Source of the DNA: Corynebacterium pollutisoli
Lineage (GTDB): Bacteria > Actinomycetota > Actinomycetes > Mycobacteriales > Mycobacteriaceae
Direction: 5' to 3'
NCBI RefSeq assembly: GCF_900177745.1
Contig: NZ_FXAR01000009.1
Location: 20,634-84,633, forward strand
Length of the DNA: 64,000 bases
Part shown: positions 25,472 to 33,457 of the stretch, in pieces
Layout of the letters: every line of letters begins with the position of its first letter
Numbering within the stretch: the first letter of the stretch is position 1
The notes under the pieces: generated by a model
Seen by the model: the letters and a program-made list of their open reading frames with translations, nothing else
Databases searched by the model: none
Told to the model about the DNA's origin: nothing
Position numbers and translations under genes: made by a program

Positions 25472-26761
25472 TCAGCACTCGGTCAGGGCGACCGGCAGAC
25501 CGAGGTGCACGGCCAGGCCGCCGGTAGAGGTCTCCTTGTACTTGCTCATCATGTCGCGGCCGGTGTCGGCCATGGTCTGGATGACCTCGTCGAGGCTGAC
25601 GCGGTTGGTGCCGGTGCCGCGCCAGGCGAGGCGGGCGGCGTTGATGGCCTTGACCGCGCCGATGGCGTTGCGTTCGATGCACGGGATCTGCACGAGCCCG
25701 CCGACGGGGTCGCAGGTGAGCCCGAGGTTGTGTTCGAGTGCGATTTCGGCGGCGTTCTCCACCTGGGAGGGGGTGCCGCCGAGGAACTCGCACAGGCCGG
25801 CGGCGGCCATGGCGGCGGCGGAACCGACCTCGCCCTGACAGCCGACCTCCGCCCCGGAGATCGAGGCGTTGTGTTTGATGATGATGCCGATCGCTCCCGC
25901 GGTGAGCAGGAAGTTCCGGGCGGCGGCCGCGTCGAAGCCGGGGAGGTGCTCCCGCGCGTAGTGCATGGTGGCGGGGATGATGCCGGCCGCGCCGTTGGTC
26001 GGGGCGGTGACGACGCGCCCGCCGGCGGCGTTCTCCTCGTTGACGGCCAGGGCCCACAGGTTGACCCACTCCATGGCCTCCAGCCCGGCGCCGTCCTGCT
26101 CCTGCTGGAGCGACTCGTGCAGACCGGGCGCGCGCCGCACCACGCCCAGCGGGCCGGGCAGCAGCCCGGTGGTGGCCAGGCCGCGCTCGACGCAGTCCTG
26201 CATCGTCGCCCACACCTCGTCGAGATGCTTGTCGACGTCCCCCTCGTTCGCCCGCATCACCTCCGCGACGGAGAGCCCCTCCCGGGCGCAGTGGGCGAGG
26301 AGTTCCGCGCCGGAGGAGAAGGGGTGCGGCACGGGCTGTTCAGGGGCGGGGGTGTCGAGCTCGTCGCGGGTGGCGATGAACCCGCCGCCCACGGAGAAGT
26401 ACGCTTCCTCGGCCCCGTCGGCGGCGAAGACGACGCAGTTGGGGTGCTCGGGTGCGGGTTCCGGGTCGAAGGTGAAGTCGTAGGAGAGGCCGTCGATGGT
26501 GCCGGTGGGGTCGATGAGGGTGCCCAGCGGCGGGTCCTCGGGCGCGTCCGTGGGGGAGTGTCCGAGGAGGCCGAGGAGGATGGCCCGGTCGGTGCCGTGG
26601 CCGACACCGGTCGCGGCCAGCGATCCGCGCAGGGTGATGTCGACGTGCTCCGGGCGGCCGTGGGTGTCCACGAATGCCGCAGCGGCCCGCATCGGACCCA
26701 CGGTGTGGGACGATGACGGGCCGATGCCGATGCTGAAGAGGTCACGCACGCTGGGGGACAT
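25472..26761 (-). CDS. sdaA: L-serine dehydratase (iron-sulfur type)
   Basis: 429 aa from the ATG ending at 26761 ([27 protein letters not shown]); a GTG eight codons upstream is less likely. It deaminates L-serine to pyruvate and ammonia. It is the single-chain form with the beta (SDH_beta) and alpha (SDH_alpha) parts fused. The 4Fe-4S Cys ligands are visible in [21 protein letters not shown] and [19 protein letters not shown]. The Ser-rich [14 protein letters not shown] motif is the substrate loop. It lies 20 bp after the FMN reductase stop, so it may be the last gene of that unit. Oxygen sensitivity is expected of the cluster. Confidence 0.95.
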   Translation of the reverse strand: MSPSVRDLFSIGIGPSSSHTVGPMRAAAAFVDTHGRPEHVDITLRGSLAATGVGHGTDRAILLGLLGHSPTDAPEDPPLGTLIDPTGTIDGLSYDFTFDPEPAPEHPNCVVFAADGAEEAYFSVGGGFIATRDELDTPAPEQPVPHPFSSGAELLAHCAREGLSVAEVMRANEGDVDKHLDEVWATMQDCVERGLATTGLLPGPLGVVRRAPGLHESLQQEQDGAGLEAMEWVNLWALAVNEENAAGGRVVTAPTNGAAGIIPATMHYAREHLPGFDAAAARNFLLTAGAIGIIIKHNASISGAEVGCQGEVGSAAAMAAAGLCEFLGGTPSQVENAAEIALEHNLGLTCDPVGGLVQIPCIERNAIGAVKAINAARLAWRGTGTNRVSLDEVIQTMADTGRDMMSKYKETSTGGLAVHLGLPVALTEC

Positions 26762-26781
26762 GCGCCCCAGTGTAACCGTGG

Positions 26782-27444
26782 TCACATACCGTCGTGGCCG
26801 CGCAGCAGCTGCGAGAAGGGGACGAGGTCCTCGGAGGGGTCCACGCCGGTGCGGCGGTGGGCGGCCTGGCCGGCGGCGGTGACTCCGCCGAGGCCGCCGA
26901 CGCTGGCGGAGGCGACCATCTGGTCGGCGAGCTCGGCGGCGGCGCGGTTGACGCGGGCGTCGAGAAGCGCTCCCTCGTCGGAGCCGAAGTCGTCCGTCGC
27001 GGCGAAGATGCCGGTGGGCACGACGAAGGCACGCATGTAGGTGAGCAGCGGGCGGATGGCGTAGTCGAGGACCAGGGAGTGCCGGGCCGTGCCGGCGGTG
27101 GCCGCGATGATGACGGGCATGCCGTTGAGGGCGTCGTTCTCCAGGACGTCGAAGAACGTCTTGAACAGGCCCGAGTAGCTCGCCTTGAACACCGGGGTGG
27201 CCACGACGAGGCCGTCGGAGGCGGAGACCAGCTCCTTGGCCTTGTCCAGCTCGGGGGAGGACATGCCGGTGGCCAGGGCGCGGCCGAGGTCATTGACCAG
27301 GTTCCGCAGCTCGATGACCTCGATGGTGAGGTTTTCACCGCGCGCGGAGACGGCGGCGGAGGTGGCGGCCGCGATCTGGTCAGCCACCTGGCGGGTCGTC
27401 GACGGGGTCGACAGGCCAGCGGAGATGACGGTGAGGGTGCGCAT
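26782..27444 (-). CDS. NAD(P)H-dependent FMN reductase, CE1759-type partner of a luciferase-like enzyme
   Basis: 220 aa. Flavodoxin-like fold of the NADPH-dependent FMN reductase family: [19 protein letters not shown] near the N-terminus is the phosphate-binding loop, and [24 protein letters not shown] is the conserved reductase box. It should supply reduced FMN to the monooxygenase encoded just upstream. The two reading frames overlap by one base (TAATG), showing tight coupling. The pair looks like the CE1758/CE1759 duo named from Corynebacterium efficiens. The oxidised substrate is unknown. Confidence 0.88.
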   Translation of the reverse strand: MRTLTVISAGLSTPSTTRQVADQIAAATSAAVSARGENLTIEVIELRNLVNDLGRALATGMSSPELDKAKELVSASDGLVVATPVFKASYSGLFKTFFDVLENDALNGMPVIIAATAGTARHSLVLDYAIRPLLTYMRAFVVPTGIFAATDDFGSDEGALLDARVNRAAAELADQMVASASVGGLGGVTAAGQAAHRRTGVDPSEDLVPFSQLLRGHDGM

Positions 27445-28562
27445 TACTTCTTCTCCTCACCCGGGTTGACCAGGAAGTGCGGGGAGGTGCGGTTCTCCTT
27501 GAGGGAGGCGTGGGTCGGCGGATCGGACGGCACGTGATCCGGGCGACGGGCCTCCATGCGGCGGCGCAGCTCCGGGACGACCTGGGTGCCCAGGATCTCG
27601 ATCTGGTCGAGGACGACCTCCAGCGGCAGGCCGGCGTGGTCGATGAGGAAGAGCTGACGCTGGTAGTCGCCGACCCAGTCCGCGAACTCCATGGTGCGGT
27701 CGATGACCTGCTCCACGGTGCCGACGGTCAGCGGGGTCATGTCGGTGAACTCCTCCATGGACGGGCCGTGGCCGTACACAGGGGCGTTGTCGAAGTAGGG
27801 GCGGAAGAAGTCCTTCGCCTGCTGCTCCGTCTCACCGATGAACACCTGGCCGCCGAGGCCGACGATGGCCTGGTCCGCCTGGCCGTGGCCGTAGGCCTCG
27901 TAGCGACGACGGTAGATGTCGACCATCTTCGCCGTGTGCTCCTTGTTCCAGAAGATGTTGTTGTGGAAGAAGCCGTCGCCGTAGAAGGCGGCCTGCTCGG
28001 CGATCTGCACGGAACGGATGGAGCCGTGCCACACGAACGGCGGGACGTCGTCCAGCGGGGCCGGGGTGAGGGTGAAGCCCTGCAGCGGGGTGCGGTGCTC
28101 GCCCTGCCAGTTGACCACCGGCTCGCGCCACAGGCGGCGCAGGAGGTGGTAGTTCTCGATGGCCAGCGGGATGCCCTGGCGGATGTCCTTGCCGAACCAC
28201 GGGTACACCGGGCCGGTGTTGCCGCGGCCCATCATGAGGTCGACGCGGCCGTCGGCGAGGTGCTGCAGGTAGGCGTAGTCCTCGGCGAGGCGGACCGGGT
28301 CGTTGGTGGTGATGAGGGTGGTGGCGGTGGAGAGCTGGAGCTTCTCGGTCTGGGCCGCGATGTGGGCCAGCAGCACCGGCGGGTTGGCCGGGGCGACGAA
28401 GGGCGGGTTGTGGTGCTCGCCGGTGGCGAAGACGTCGAGGCCGACCTCCTCGGCCTTCCTGGCGATCGCGACGGTGGCCTTGATCCGCTCGTTCTCGGTG
28501 GGGGTCTGGCCGGTGGTGGGATCGGTGGTGACGTCACCGATGGTGAAAATGCCGAACTGCAT
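27444..28562 (-). CDS. Luciferase-like FMN-dependent monooxygenase, CE1758-type
   Basis: 372 aa from the ATG ending at 28562, with AGGAGAAA directly upstream. It has the bacterial luciferase-like TIM-barrel: GLDVFATGEHHNPPFVAPANPPVLLAHIAAQT near residue 40, VDLMMGRGNTGPVYPWF near 120, and PPFVWHGSIRSVQIAEQAAFYGDGFF near 180. The ~30-residue polar C-terminal tail (PDHVPSDPPTHASLKENRT) extends beyond the barrel. With the overlapping FMN reductase gene it forms a two-component flavin monooxygenase. It may oxidise a sulfonate, amine or hydrocarbon; nothing in context decides. An operator-like palindrome lies just upstream. Confidence 0.88.
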   Translation of the reverse strand: MQFGIFTIGDVTTDPTTGQTPTENERIKATVAIARKAEEVGLDVFATGEHHNPPFVAPANPPVLLAHIAAQTEKLQLSTATTLITTNDPVRLAEDYAYLQHLADGRVDLMMGRGNTGPVYPWFGKDIRQGIPLAIENYHLLRRLWREPVVNWQGEHRTPLQGFTLTPAPLDDVPPFVWHGSIRSVQIAEQAAFYGDGFFHNNIFWNKEHTAKMVDIYRRRYEAYGHGQADQAIVGLGGQVFIGETEQQAKDFFRPYFDNAPVYGHGPSMEEFTDMTPLTVGTVEQVIDRTMEFADWVGDYQRQLFLIDHAGLPLEVVLDQIEILGTQVVPELRRRMEARRPDHVPSDPPTHASLKENRTSPHFLVNPGEEKK

Positions 28563-28604
28563 GGGGTTTCTCCTAAGGTAATCTGTTTGTGCCCCCACCG
28601 TAGG

Positions 28605-28614
28605 TGACATGTCA
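28605..28614. promoter_or_regulatory. Palindrome upstream of the luciferase-like gene
   Basis: TGACATGTCA, a perfect ten-base palindrome about 45 bases before the ATG and directly followed by ACATCGTGTCAA, giving repeated GTCA half-sites. It could be an operator for the monooxygenase pair. Confidence 0.35.
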
Positions 28615-28640
28615 ACATCGTGTCAAGAGGGCGCGCCGGA

Positions 28641-29375
28641 TCAGGAGTCGACGGCCTCCATGAGCAGCGCGATGTCCGAACCACCGATGACACGGATCGG
28701 CCGCTGATCCTTCCGCCCGTGCTCCGTGATGATCGCCGCCCGGGGCATGGAACCGTCCTTCCGCGGCGTCGTCAACGCGTCGATGGCCTCCTGCGCCAGC
28801 ACATCCCGGGCGAGGAACACCGCCCGGTCGTTGTCCTCCGCCCAGTCGAGGACCTCCGCGACGGAGCGGGCGTCGAGATGATCGTTGTCATCGAGATCCG
28901 CCGCCACCCAGCGTGCGATCGTGTTCGTCGTGAGGATGCCCGTGCACTTCCCGTTGTCGTAGATCGGCAGCTGCGAGATCGTCGTCGACCGGATGACACG
29001 CAGCGCCTCCCGGATGTCGTCGGCCGGGGCGACCGTGCGCACCTCGTGGTGGCCCAGCACTCCCAGCGCCGTCGGCGGATCGCGGAGGATGTCCCGGATA
29101 CGCACGATGTCGGCCACCGTCTCCGGCAGCGGCTCCGCAATCGGCCGCATGTCCTCGGTGTACCGACCGTGGCTGATCGCGTTGCGCAGCTCGGCGAACT
29201 CCTTGAGATCCCCGGCGTGATCCTCGGAGATGAGATGGCGGCGCACCGCCTGATCCACCATCCAGCGGAAATTGTCGGATTTCTTCGCGCTCAGCAGGTC
29301 CCGGAGGAAGGCCTCGATGTCGTTGAAGGCCGCCAGGAACGGGATGGCGCGGTTGGGGGCAGTCTGCTCGGTCAC
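28641..29375 (-). CDS. HEPN-like domain plus two CBS domains
   Basis: 244 aa from GTG at 29375. Residues 1-75 are helical and end in ELRNAISHGRY, an R-x4-H motif (Arg64, His69) of the kind found in HEPN ribonucleases and HEPN-like non-catalytic proteins. Residues ~90-240 hold a CBS pair (EALRVIRSTTISQLPIYDNGKCTGILTTNTIARWV and AVFLARDVLAQEAIDAL...RVIGGSDIALLMEAVDS), modules that bind adenine nucleotides. So it may be an RNA-acting or regulatory protein sensing ATP, AMP or a related ligand. The HEPN call comes from a short motif plus helical pattern and is tentative. It is divergent from the SNF2 helicase, with only 21 bp between the starts. Confidence 0.65.
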   Translation of the reverse strand: MTEQTAPNRAIPFLAAFNDIEAFLRDLLSAKKSDNFRWMVDQAVRRHLISEDHAGDLKEFAELRNAISHGRYTEDMRPIAEPLPETVADIVRIRDILRDPPTALGVLGHHEVRTVAPADDIREALRVIRSTTISQLPIYDNGKCTGILTTNTIARWVAADLDDNDHLDARSVAEVLDWAEDNDRAVFLARDVLAQEAIDALTTPRKDGSMPRAAIITEHGRKDQRPIRVIGGSDIALLMEAVDS

Positions 29376-29396
29376 ACGCCCCAGGGTAATGAGAAG

Positions 29397-32024
29397 ATGA
29401 GTGTCATGGCCGAGTTCACACGCCCTGAGCTGGACGCCCTGCTGCGCCACGCCGACGAGGTCCTCCGGCGGGCCGCCGGCGCCCGACAGCTTATCGACGC
29501 CCCCCGCACCCCGCCCACCGCCCCCGGCGCTGTGGCTCTCGGGTTCATCATGCTGCCCCCGGGCGCGGTGACGTGGCCGTCCGGCTTCTTCGCCGCGACC
29601 GAACTCGACGGGTTGCCCAACTCCTGGGGGAGGATCCGCCAGTACCTCTCCGCGGCGGCGGTGCTGGGGCCCCTGCGCCTGGAGGCCCGCAACGCCGCAC
29701 CGTCGATCCTCGGCCGCATCTTCGCCGGCGGGAAGATCGCCCGGGCGCGGGCGGCGGCAGGTGACCTGCGCTCGCGTCTCGCCGACCCCTCCTTCGCGGC
29801 TCTCGACGCCGACGTCCGCCGCTACCTCGAACTCGCGGGGCTCGCCGACATGCTCCAGTCCCGCGGCGTCCCCCTGCACCCCGGGGCGCACGCCGTGCCC
29901 GACCACCTGGTCAGCGCCGCCCGCACGGCCGTGGAACAGGCCGTCGGCGCGCCGGGCTCGACGTTCGTCCAGCACGACGCCGGGGTCCAGGCGCGGGTGC
30001 TGGAACGGGCCCGGGCTCTGCAGCAGGATCCCCACTCCGAGCCGGCGATGCGTCGCGAAGCGGAGCGGCTTCTCGACGCCCTCACCGCCGAACGTGCCGA
30101 CCTCCTCCTCCGGCAGCTGCCCGTCGACGCGCTCAAGACGGCCACCAACGAGCGGCTCCGCTTCACCGGCCTCGACACCATCGGCGTGCACACCGTCGCC
30201 GACGTGCTGGCCACTCCCACCGGACGACTCACCCAGGTCCAGGGCATCGGCGCGACGACGGCCCGTCGCCTGCGGGCGGCGGCCGAGACGCTGCGACAGG
30301 AGGCCGTCGGCACGCACACCACGGGCATCGGCGACACCCCGACCGCCTCCGCCATGGCGCTCGTGCGGCTGCTGGCGCAGTTCGACCAGATCAACACCCT
30401 CGACGAGATCCAACGCGCCCGACGCCGCCGCATCCTCGGATGGGCGGAGAAGGTACCCGCCACCGGCGGCCTGTGGGACGTGCTGGTGGGTGAGGGGCCG
30501 GAGTGGCGCGCCTACCTCGACGACATCGCGTGGGCCGACGTCCACCCCGAGGTGCTCGCGCCCGCACGCCCCGTCACGGTGTCGGGGGAGAGCTGGGCGG
30601 ACTACCTCACCCGCCCCGCGCACTACCAGGCGCTGCTGTCGACGCTGCTCGACCTCGAGGTGGAGGGTGGCGACGACCTCGCGGCCGACATCCTCGAGCG
30701 CATCCGCTCCCTCCGCCTCGACACCACCCACCTCACGGATCTTCACCTGCGCGGCTACCAGTCCTTCGGCGCGCGCTTCACGCTGGTGCAGGAGAAGGTC
30801 ATCCTCGGCGATGACATGGGCCTGGGCAAGACCGTCCAGGCGCTGGCTGCCGCGGCGCACCTCCACGCCACCGGCCGGCAGCACACGCTCGTCGTGTGCC
30901 CGGCCTCCGTGCTGACCAACTGGGAACGCGAATCCCGCCGCTTCACCGACCTGCCCGTCTACCGCGCCCACGGACCCGAGCGCGTCGAGGCGGTCCGCGC
31001 CTGGGAGTCGGACGGCGGGATCTGCCTGCTCACCTACGACGGGGCGCGCACCACGGAGCTCCGGGCCCCGGACTTCGTCATCGTCGACGAGGCGCACTTC
31101 ATCAAGAACCCTGCCACCGGCCGGACCCGCGCCGTCCGCGCGCTCATCGACGCCGCCTCCCACGCCCTCCTGCTCTCCGGCACGCCGCTGGAGAACCGGG
31201 TCTCCGAGTTCGCCACCCTGGTCAGCTTCGTTGCGCCGGAGCTCATCTCGACGGGCATGTCCGAGATGGCGGCCGCGGACTTCCGCAAGCGCATCGCCCC
31301 GGCCTACCTGCGCCGCAATCAAGCTGACGTCCTTGACGAGCTCCCCGAGCGCCTCGACCAGACCGACTGGATCGATCTCACCCCAGCCGACGAGAAGCAC
31401 TACGCCTCCGCCGTCCAGGAGGGCAACTTCATGGCCATGCGCCGCGCCGCCATGACCACCCCCGGGGCCGTCCCCGCCAAGCTCGAACGCATCCGGGAGA
31501 TCGTCGAGGAGGCGGAGGAGGCCGGCCGCCGCGTCCTCATCTTCACCTACTTCCTCGACGTCCTCGACCGCCTCGAGGCCGAGCTGGGTAGGCGCGTCGT
31601 CGGCCGCCTGTCCGGCCGGGTGTCGGCGGCCACCCGCCAGACGCTCATCGACGACCTCGGCTCCGCCCCCGCCGGATCCGTCCTGCTGGCGCAGATCACC
31701 GCCGGCGGAACCGGCCTCAACATCCAGGCCGCCTCCGTGGTCATCCTCGTCGAACCCCAGGTCAAGCCCTCGATCGAGGCGCAGGCCGTGGCGCGGGCGC
31801 ACCGCATGGGCCAGACCTCCACCGTGGTCGTCCACCGACTCATCGGCGACGACACCGTCGACGAGCGCATGCTGGAGATGCTCGCCGGCAAGACCCAGCT
31901 TTTCGACGCCTACGCCCGCCCCTCCGAATCCGCTCAGGTCGACGACGCCGTGGACGTCACCGAGGGCCAGCTCGCGGAGGCCATCATCAAGGCGGAACGG
32001 GAACGTCTGGGGTTCGACGCTTAA
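29397..32024 (+). CDS. SNF2-family DNA helicase/translocase
   Basis: 875 aa from ATG 29397; ATG 29406 is the alternative. The ~440-residue N-terminal part has no recognised enzyme domain apart from a helix-hairpin-helix-like stretch (RLTQVQGIGATTARRLRAAA, about 280-300). The ATPase core is complete: GDDMGLGKTVQ (Walker A, near 473), VIVDEAHFIKN (DEAH box, near 563), LLSGTPLENRVSEF, and motifs V-VI GGTGLNIQAASVVILVEPQVKPSIEAQAVARAHRMGQT (near 765-800). SNF2 proteins translocate on duplex DNA and remodel bound protein, and bacterial members help RNA polymerase recycling or defence. No Zn-binding SWIM domain is seen. A defence role with the neighbours is possible but unproven. Confidence 0.85.
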   Translation: MSVMAEFTRPELDALLRHADEVLRRAAGARQLIDAPRTPPTAPGAVALGFIMLPPGAVTWPSGFFAATELDGLPNSWGRIRQYLSAAAVLGPLRLEARNAAPSILGRIFAGGKIARARAAAGDLRSRLADPSFAALDADVRRYLELAGLADMLQSRGVPLHPGAHAVPDHLVSAARTAVEQAVGAPGSTFVQHDAGVQARVLERARALQQDPHSEPAMRREAERLLDALTAERADLLLRQLPVDALKTATNERLRFTGLDTIGVHTVADVLATPTGRLTQVQGIGATTARRLRAAAETLRQEAVGTHTTGIGDTPTASAMALVRLLAQFDQINTLDEIQRARRRRILGWAEKVPATGGLWDVLVGEGPEWRAYLDDIAWADVHPEVLAPARPVTVSGESWADYLTRPAHYQALLSTLLDLEVEGGDDLAADILERIRSLRLDTTHLTDLHLRGYQSFGARFTLVQEKVILGDDMGLGKTVQALAAAAHLHATGRQHTLVVCPASVLTNWERESRRFTDLPVYRAHGPERVEAVRAWESDGGICLLTYDGARTTELRAPDFVIVDEAHFIKNPATGRTRAVRALIDAASHALLLSGTPLENRVSEFATLVSFVAPELISTGMSEMAAADFRKRIAPAYLRRNQADVLDELPERLDQTDWIDLTPADEKHYASAVQEGNFMAMRRAAMTTPGAVPAKLERIREIVEEAEEAGRRVLIFTYFLDVLDRLEAELGRRVVGRLSGRVSAATRQTLIDDLGSAPAGSVLLAQITAGGTGLNIQAASVVILVEPQVKPSIEAQAVARAHRMGQTSTVVVHRLIGDDTVDERMLEMLAGKTQLFDAYARPSESAQVDDAVDVTEGQLAEAIIKAERERLGFDA

Positions 32025-32048
32025 GCCGGCGTGGGCCCACCCCGCCCC

Positions 32049-32083
32049 CTCGGGGCTCGGGGCTCGGGGCTCGGGGCTCGCGC
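32049..32083 (+). repeat. Left inverted repeat of the nuclease cassette
   Basis: Four tandem CTCGGGG units plus CTCGCGC. Its last 28 bases (32056-32083) are the exact reverse complement of 33402-33429 on the far side of the DUF559-type gene. A second partly palindromic segment at 32117-32145 also resembles, in inverted order, the hairpin at 33360-33406. Confidence 0.8.
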
Positions 32084-32217
32084 CCGTCCCCTCGGGTTCA
32101 GCCCAAATCGAGTCTGTTGGGCTCGGAATCGCGGCAATGCCGAGGTCACGGACGCGACGACATGATCCCGAGTCCCTACTCGCGGTCCTTCAAGCCTGCA
32201 ACAGGAGTCCGCCCAGC

Positions 32218-32244
32218 CTGTGGACAACCACCGGTTATCCACAG
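32218..32244. promoter_or_regulatory. DnaA-box-like palindrome upstream of the nuclease gene
   Basis: A 27-base near-palindrome with the two ends CTGTGGACAACC and GGTTATCCACAG. It contains TTATCCACA (32235), the DnaA-box consensus, facing TGTGGACAA (32219). It sits 60 bases upstream of the start codon. It could be a DnaA-bound control site or the operator of another regulator. Confidence 0.5.
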
Positions 32245-32305
32245 AACAAGGGCCCCGGCACGATCGACCGGAGCCAGCCGGGCGCATCGCTGCCATCCTG
32301 CAGGC

Positions 32306-33298
32306 ATGACGCCAGATTGGAAAGACAGACACCAGCTCCGGGACCTGCGGACAGAAACGTTGAGCTCCACCGAGATCAGTGAGGGGATACAGAGCGGCAG
32401 ACTCGTCAAGCTGACCGCCGAGATCGCGATAGACAAGCAGTACTACCACGAACTTCCGCCCTGGAAGAAGGCCGAAGCACGGGCGGTGGCCGTGGGGATC
32501 TCCGCAGATAAAGCGGTGGTGTCGGGGATGGCCGCCGCCCGTCTGTGGGGTGTCATGTTGCTGGGAGTGGAGGACGTTGTTGATCTCCACCTTCCTGGCA
32601 GAGGACGACCGGGTGCCAAGGCGGGGTGGATAAACGGCGCCCGATATCGCTCAGCGATTCTCCCGGAGTCGGAGGCGACGACTCTAGGGGGCGTCAGGGT
32701 CACGGTTCTGCTCCGGGCGCTCGTCGATATCGCGCGACATGAAAGCCACTTTGAGGCGGTCGCTGCCATCGACTCGGTGCGAAGGAAATGGCCCGATGTG
32801 GACGAGGCCCGCCTGCGGAAAGAAGTCGCGGCGTACGGACGCTTTCCCGGAAAACGCAAGTTCCTCAGGGCTGTCGAGCTGTCCCGGCCGCAGATCGGCA
32901 GCCCGTGGGAGACGAAAGCACGGCTGCTGCTCGAGGAGTCCGGGATCACGGAGATCGTGTCGGTGGAGACACAGGTGGAGTTCAGGGACACGATCACCGG
33001 GAAGCCCTACTTCGTCGACATCCTCATCAACGGGTGGCTGGTTCTGGAGGTTGACGGGAAGTCGAAATACACCGGGGAGTACGGGGACGAGCCGGAGAAG
33101 GTGATCCTCAACGAGAGGGAGCGCGAGAAGGCGCTGCAGAACCTCGGCACCACAGTGCTTCGAACTGACAAGAGCGGTTTGGACGCCAAGCCCGGAGGTA
33201 CGTGCGAGATGCTCCAGATGGTCCAGCGGGCGTTGCAGAACTTCAACCCGCCGAAGAGCCTGCCCCGTGTGGACGGACTGGACAAGATCGCCAGCTGA
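32306..33298 (+). CDS. DUF559/Vsr-like endonuclease-fold protein
   Basis: 330 aa from ATG 32306; only antisense bias keeps the frame open upstream. The N-terminal ~190 residues resemble the regulator-like part of actinobacterial AbiEi/DUF559 proteins (DKAVVSGMAAARLWGVMLLG, VDLHLPGRGRPG, GVRVTVLLRALVDIARHES). The C-terminal third is a restriction-endonuclease-like fold with candidate acidic and basic residues Glu202 (SPWETKARLLLEE), Asp238 (YFVDILI), Glu248/Asp250 and Lys252 (LEVDGKSKY). Codon use is less GC-biased than in neighbours. Inverted repeats flank it, so it looks like a transferred cassette. A defence or DNA-repair role is plausible; no partner antitoxin is adjacent. Confidence 0.75.
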   Translation: MTPDWKDRHQLRDLRTETLSSTEISEGIQSGRLVKLTAEIAIDKQYYHELPPWKKAEARAVAVGISADKAVVSGMAAARLWGVMLLGVEDVVDLHLPGRGRPGAKAGWINGARYRSAILPESEATTLGGVRVTVLLRALVDIARHESHFEAVAAIDSVRRKWPDVDEARLRKEVAAYGRFPGKRKFLRAVELSRPQIGSPWETKARLLLEESGITEIVSVETQVEFRDTITGKPYFVDILINGWLVLEVDGKSKYTGEYGDEPEKVILNEREREKALQNLGTTVLRTDKSGLDAKPGGTCEMLQMVQRALQNFNPPKSLPRVDGLDKIAS

Positions 33299-33359
33299 CG
33301 TTGCCCTCGGGGTTCGGCATCGCACCCTCGCGCTCATCCCCTCGAGATCGCCCCGGAAA

Positions 33360-33406
33360 CGCGCTCGTGGGCTCGGGATCACCGCGATCCCGAGCCCACG
33401 AGCGCG
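33360..33406. terminator. 21-bp perfect hairpin after the nuclease gene
   Basis: Arms 33360-33380 and 33386-33406 are exact reverse complements around a five-base loop (ACCGC). It lies between convergent genes and overlaps the right cassette repeat. No T-run follows, but a stem this stable should stop transcription both ways. Confidence 0.7.
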
Positions 33407-33429
33407 AGCCCCGAGCCCCGAGCCCCGAG
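33402..33429 (-). repeat. Right inverted repeat of the nuclease cassette
   Basis: 28 bases exactly complementary to 32056-32083, made of GCGCGAG followed by three CCCCGAG units. It ends 28 bases before the metallopeptidase stop. The pair encloses about 1.37 kb. Confidence 0.8.
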
Positions 33430-33457
33430 TTCCGCGGCGGGGGCGTCGAGAAGCGTG

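Noticed and set aside
28620..29396. Upstream extension of the SNF2 gene through the HEPN/CBS locus
   Set aside because: The frame is open only opposite the CBS gene; the natural start is ATG 29397, where helicase-type codon use begins.
29397..32024. Helicase as part of a complete type I or BREX/DISARM defence system
   Set aside because: No methyltransferase, specificity subunit or other core partner gene is present in the window.
32049..32083. Variable-number coding repeat
   Set aside because: The CTCGGGG units are intergenic and are exactly mirrored at 33402-33429, so they belong to an inverted repeat and not to a gene.
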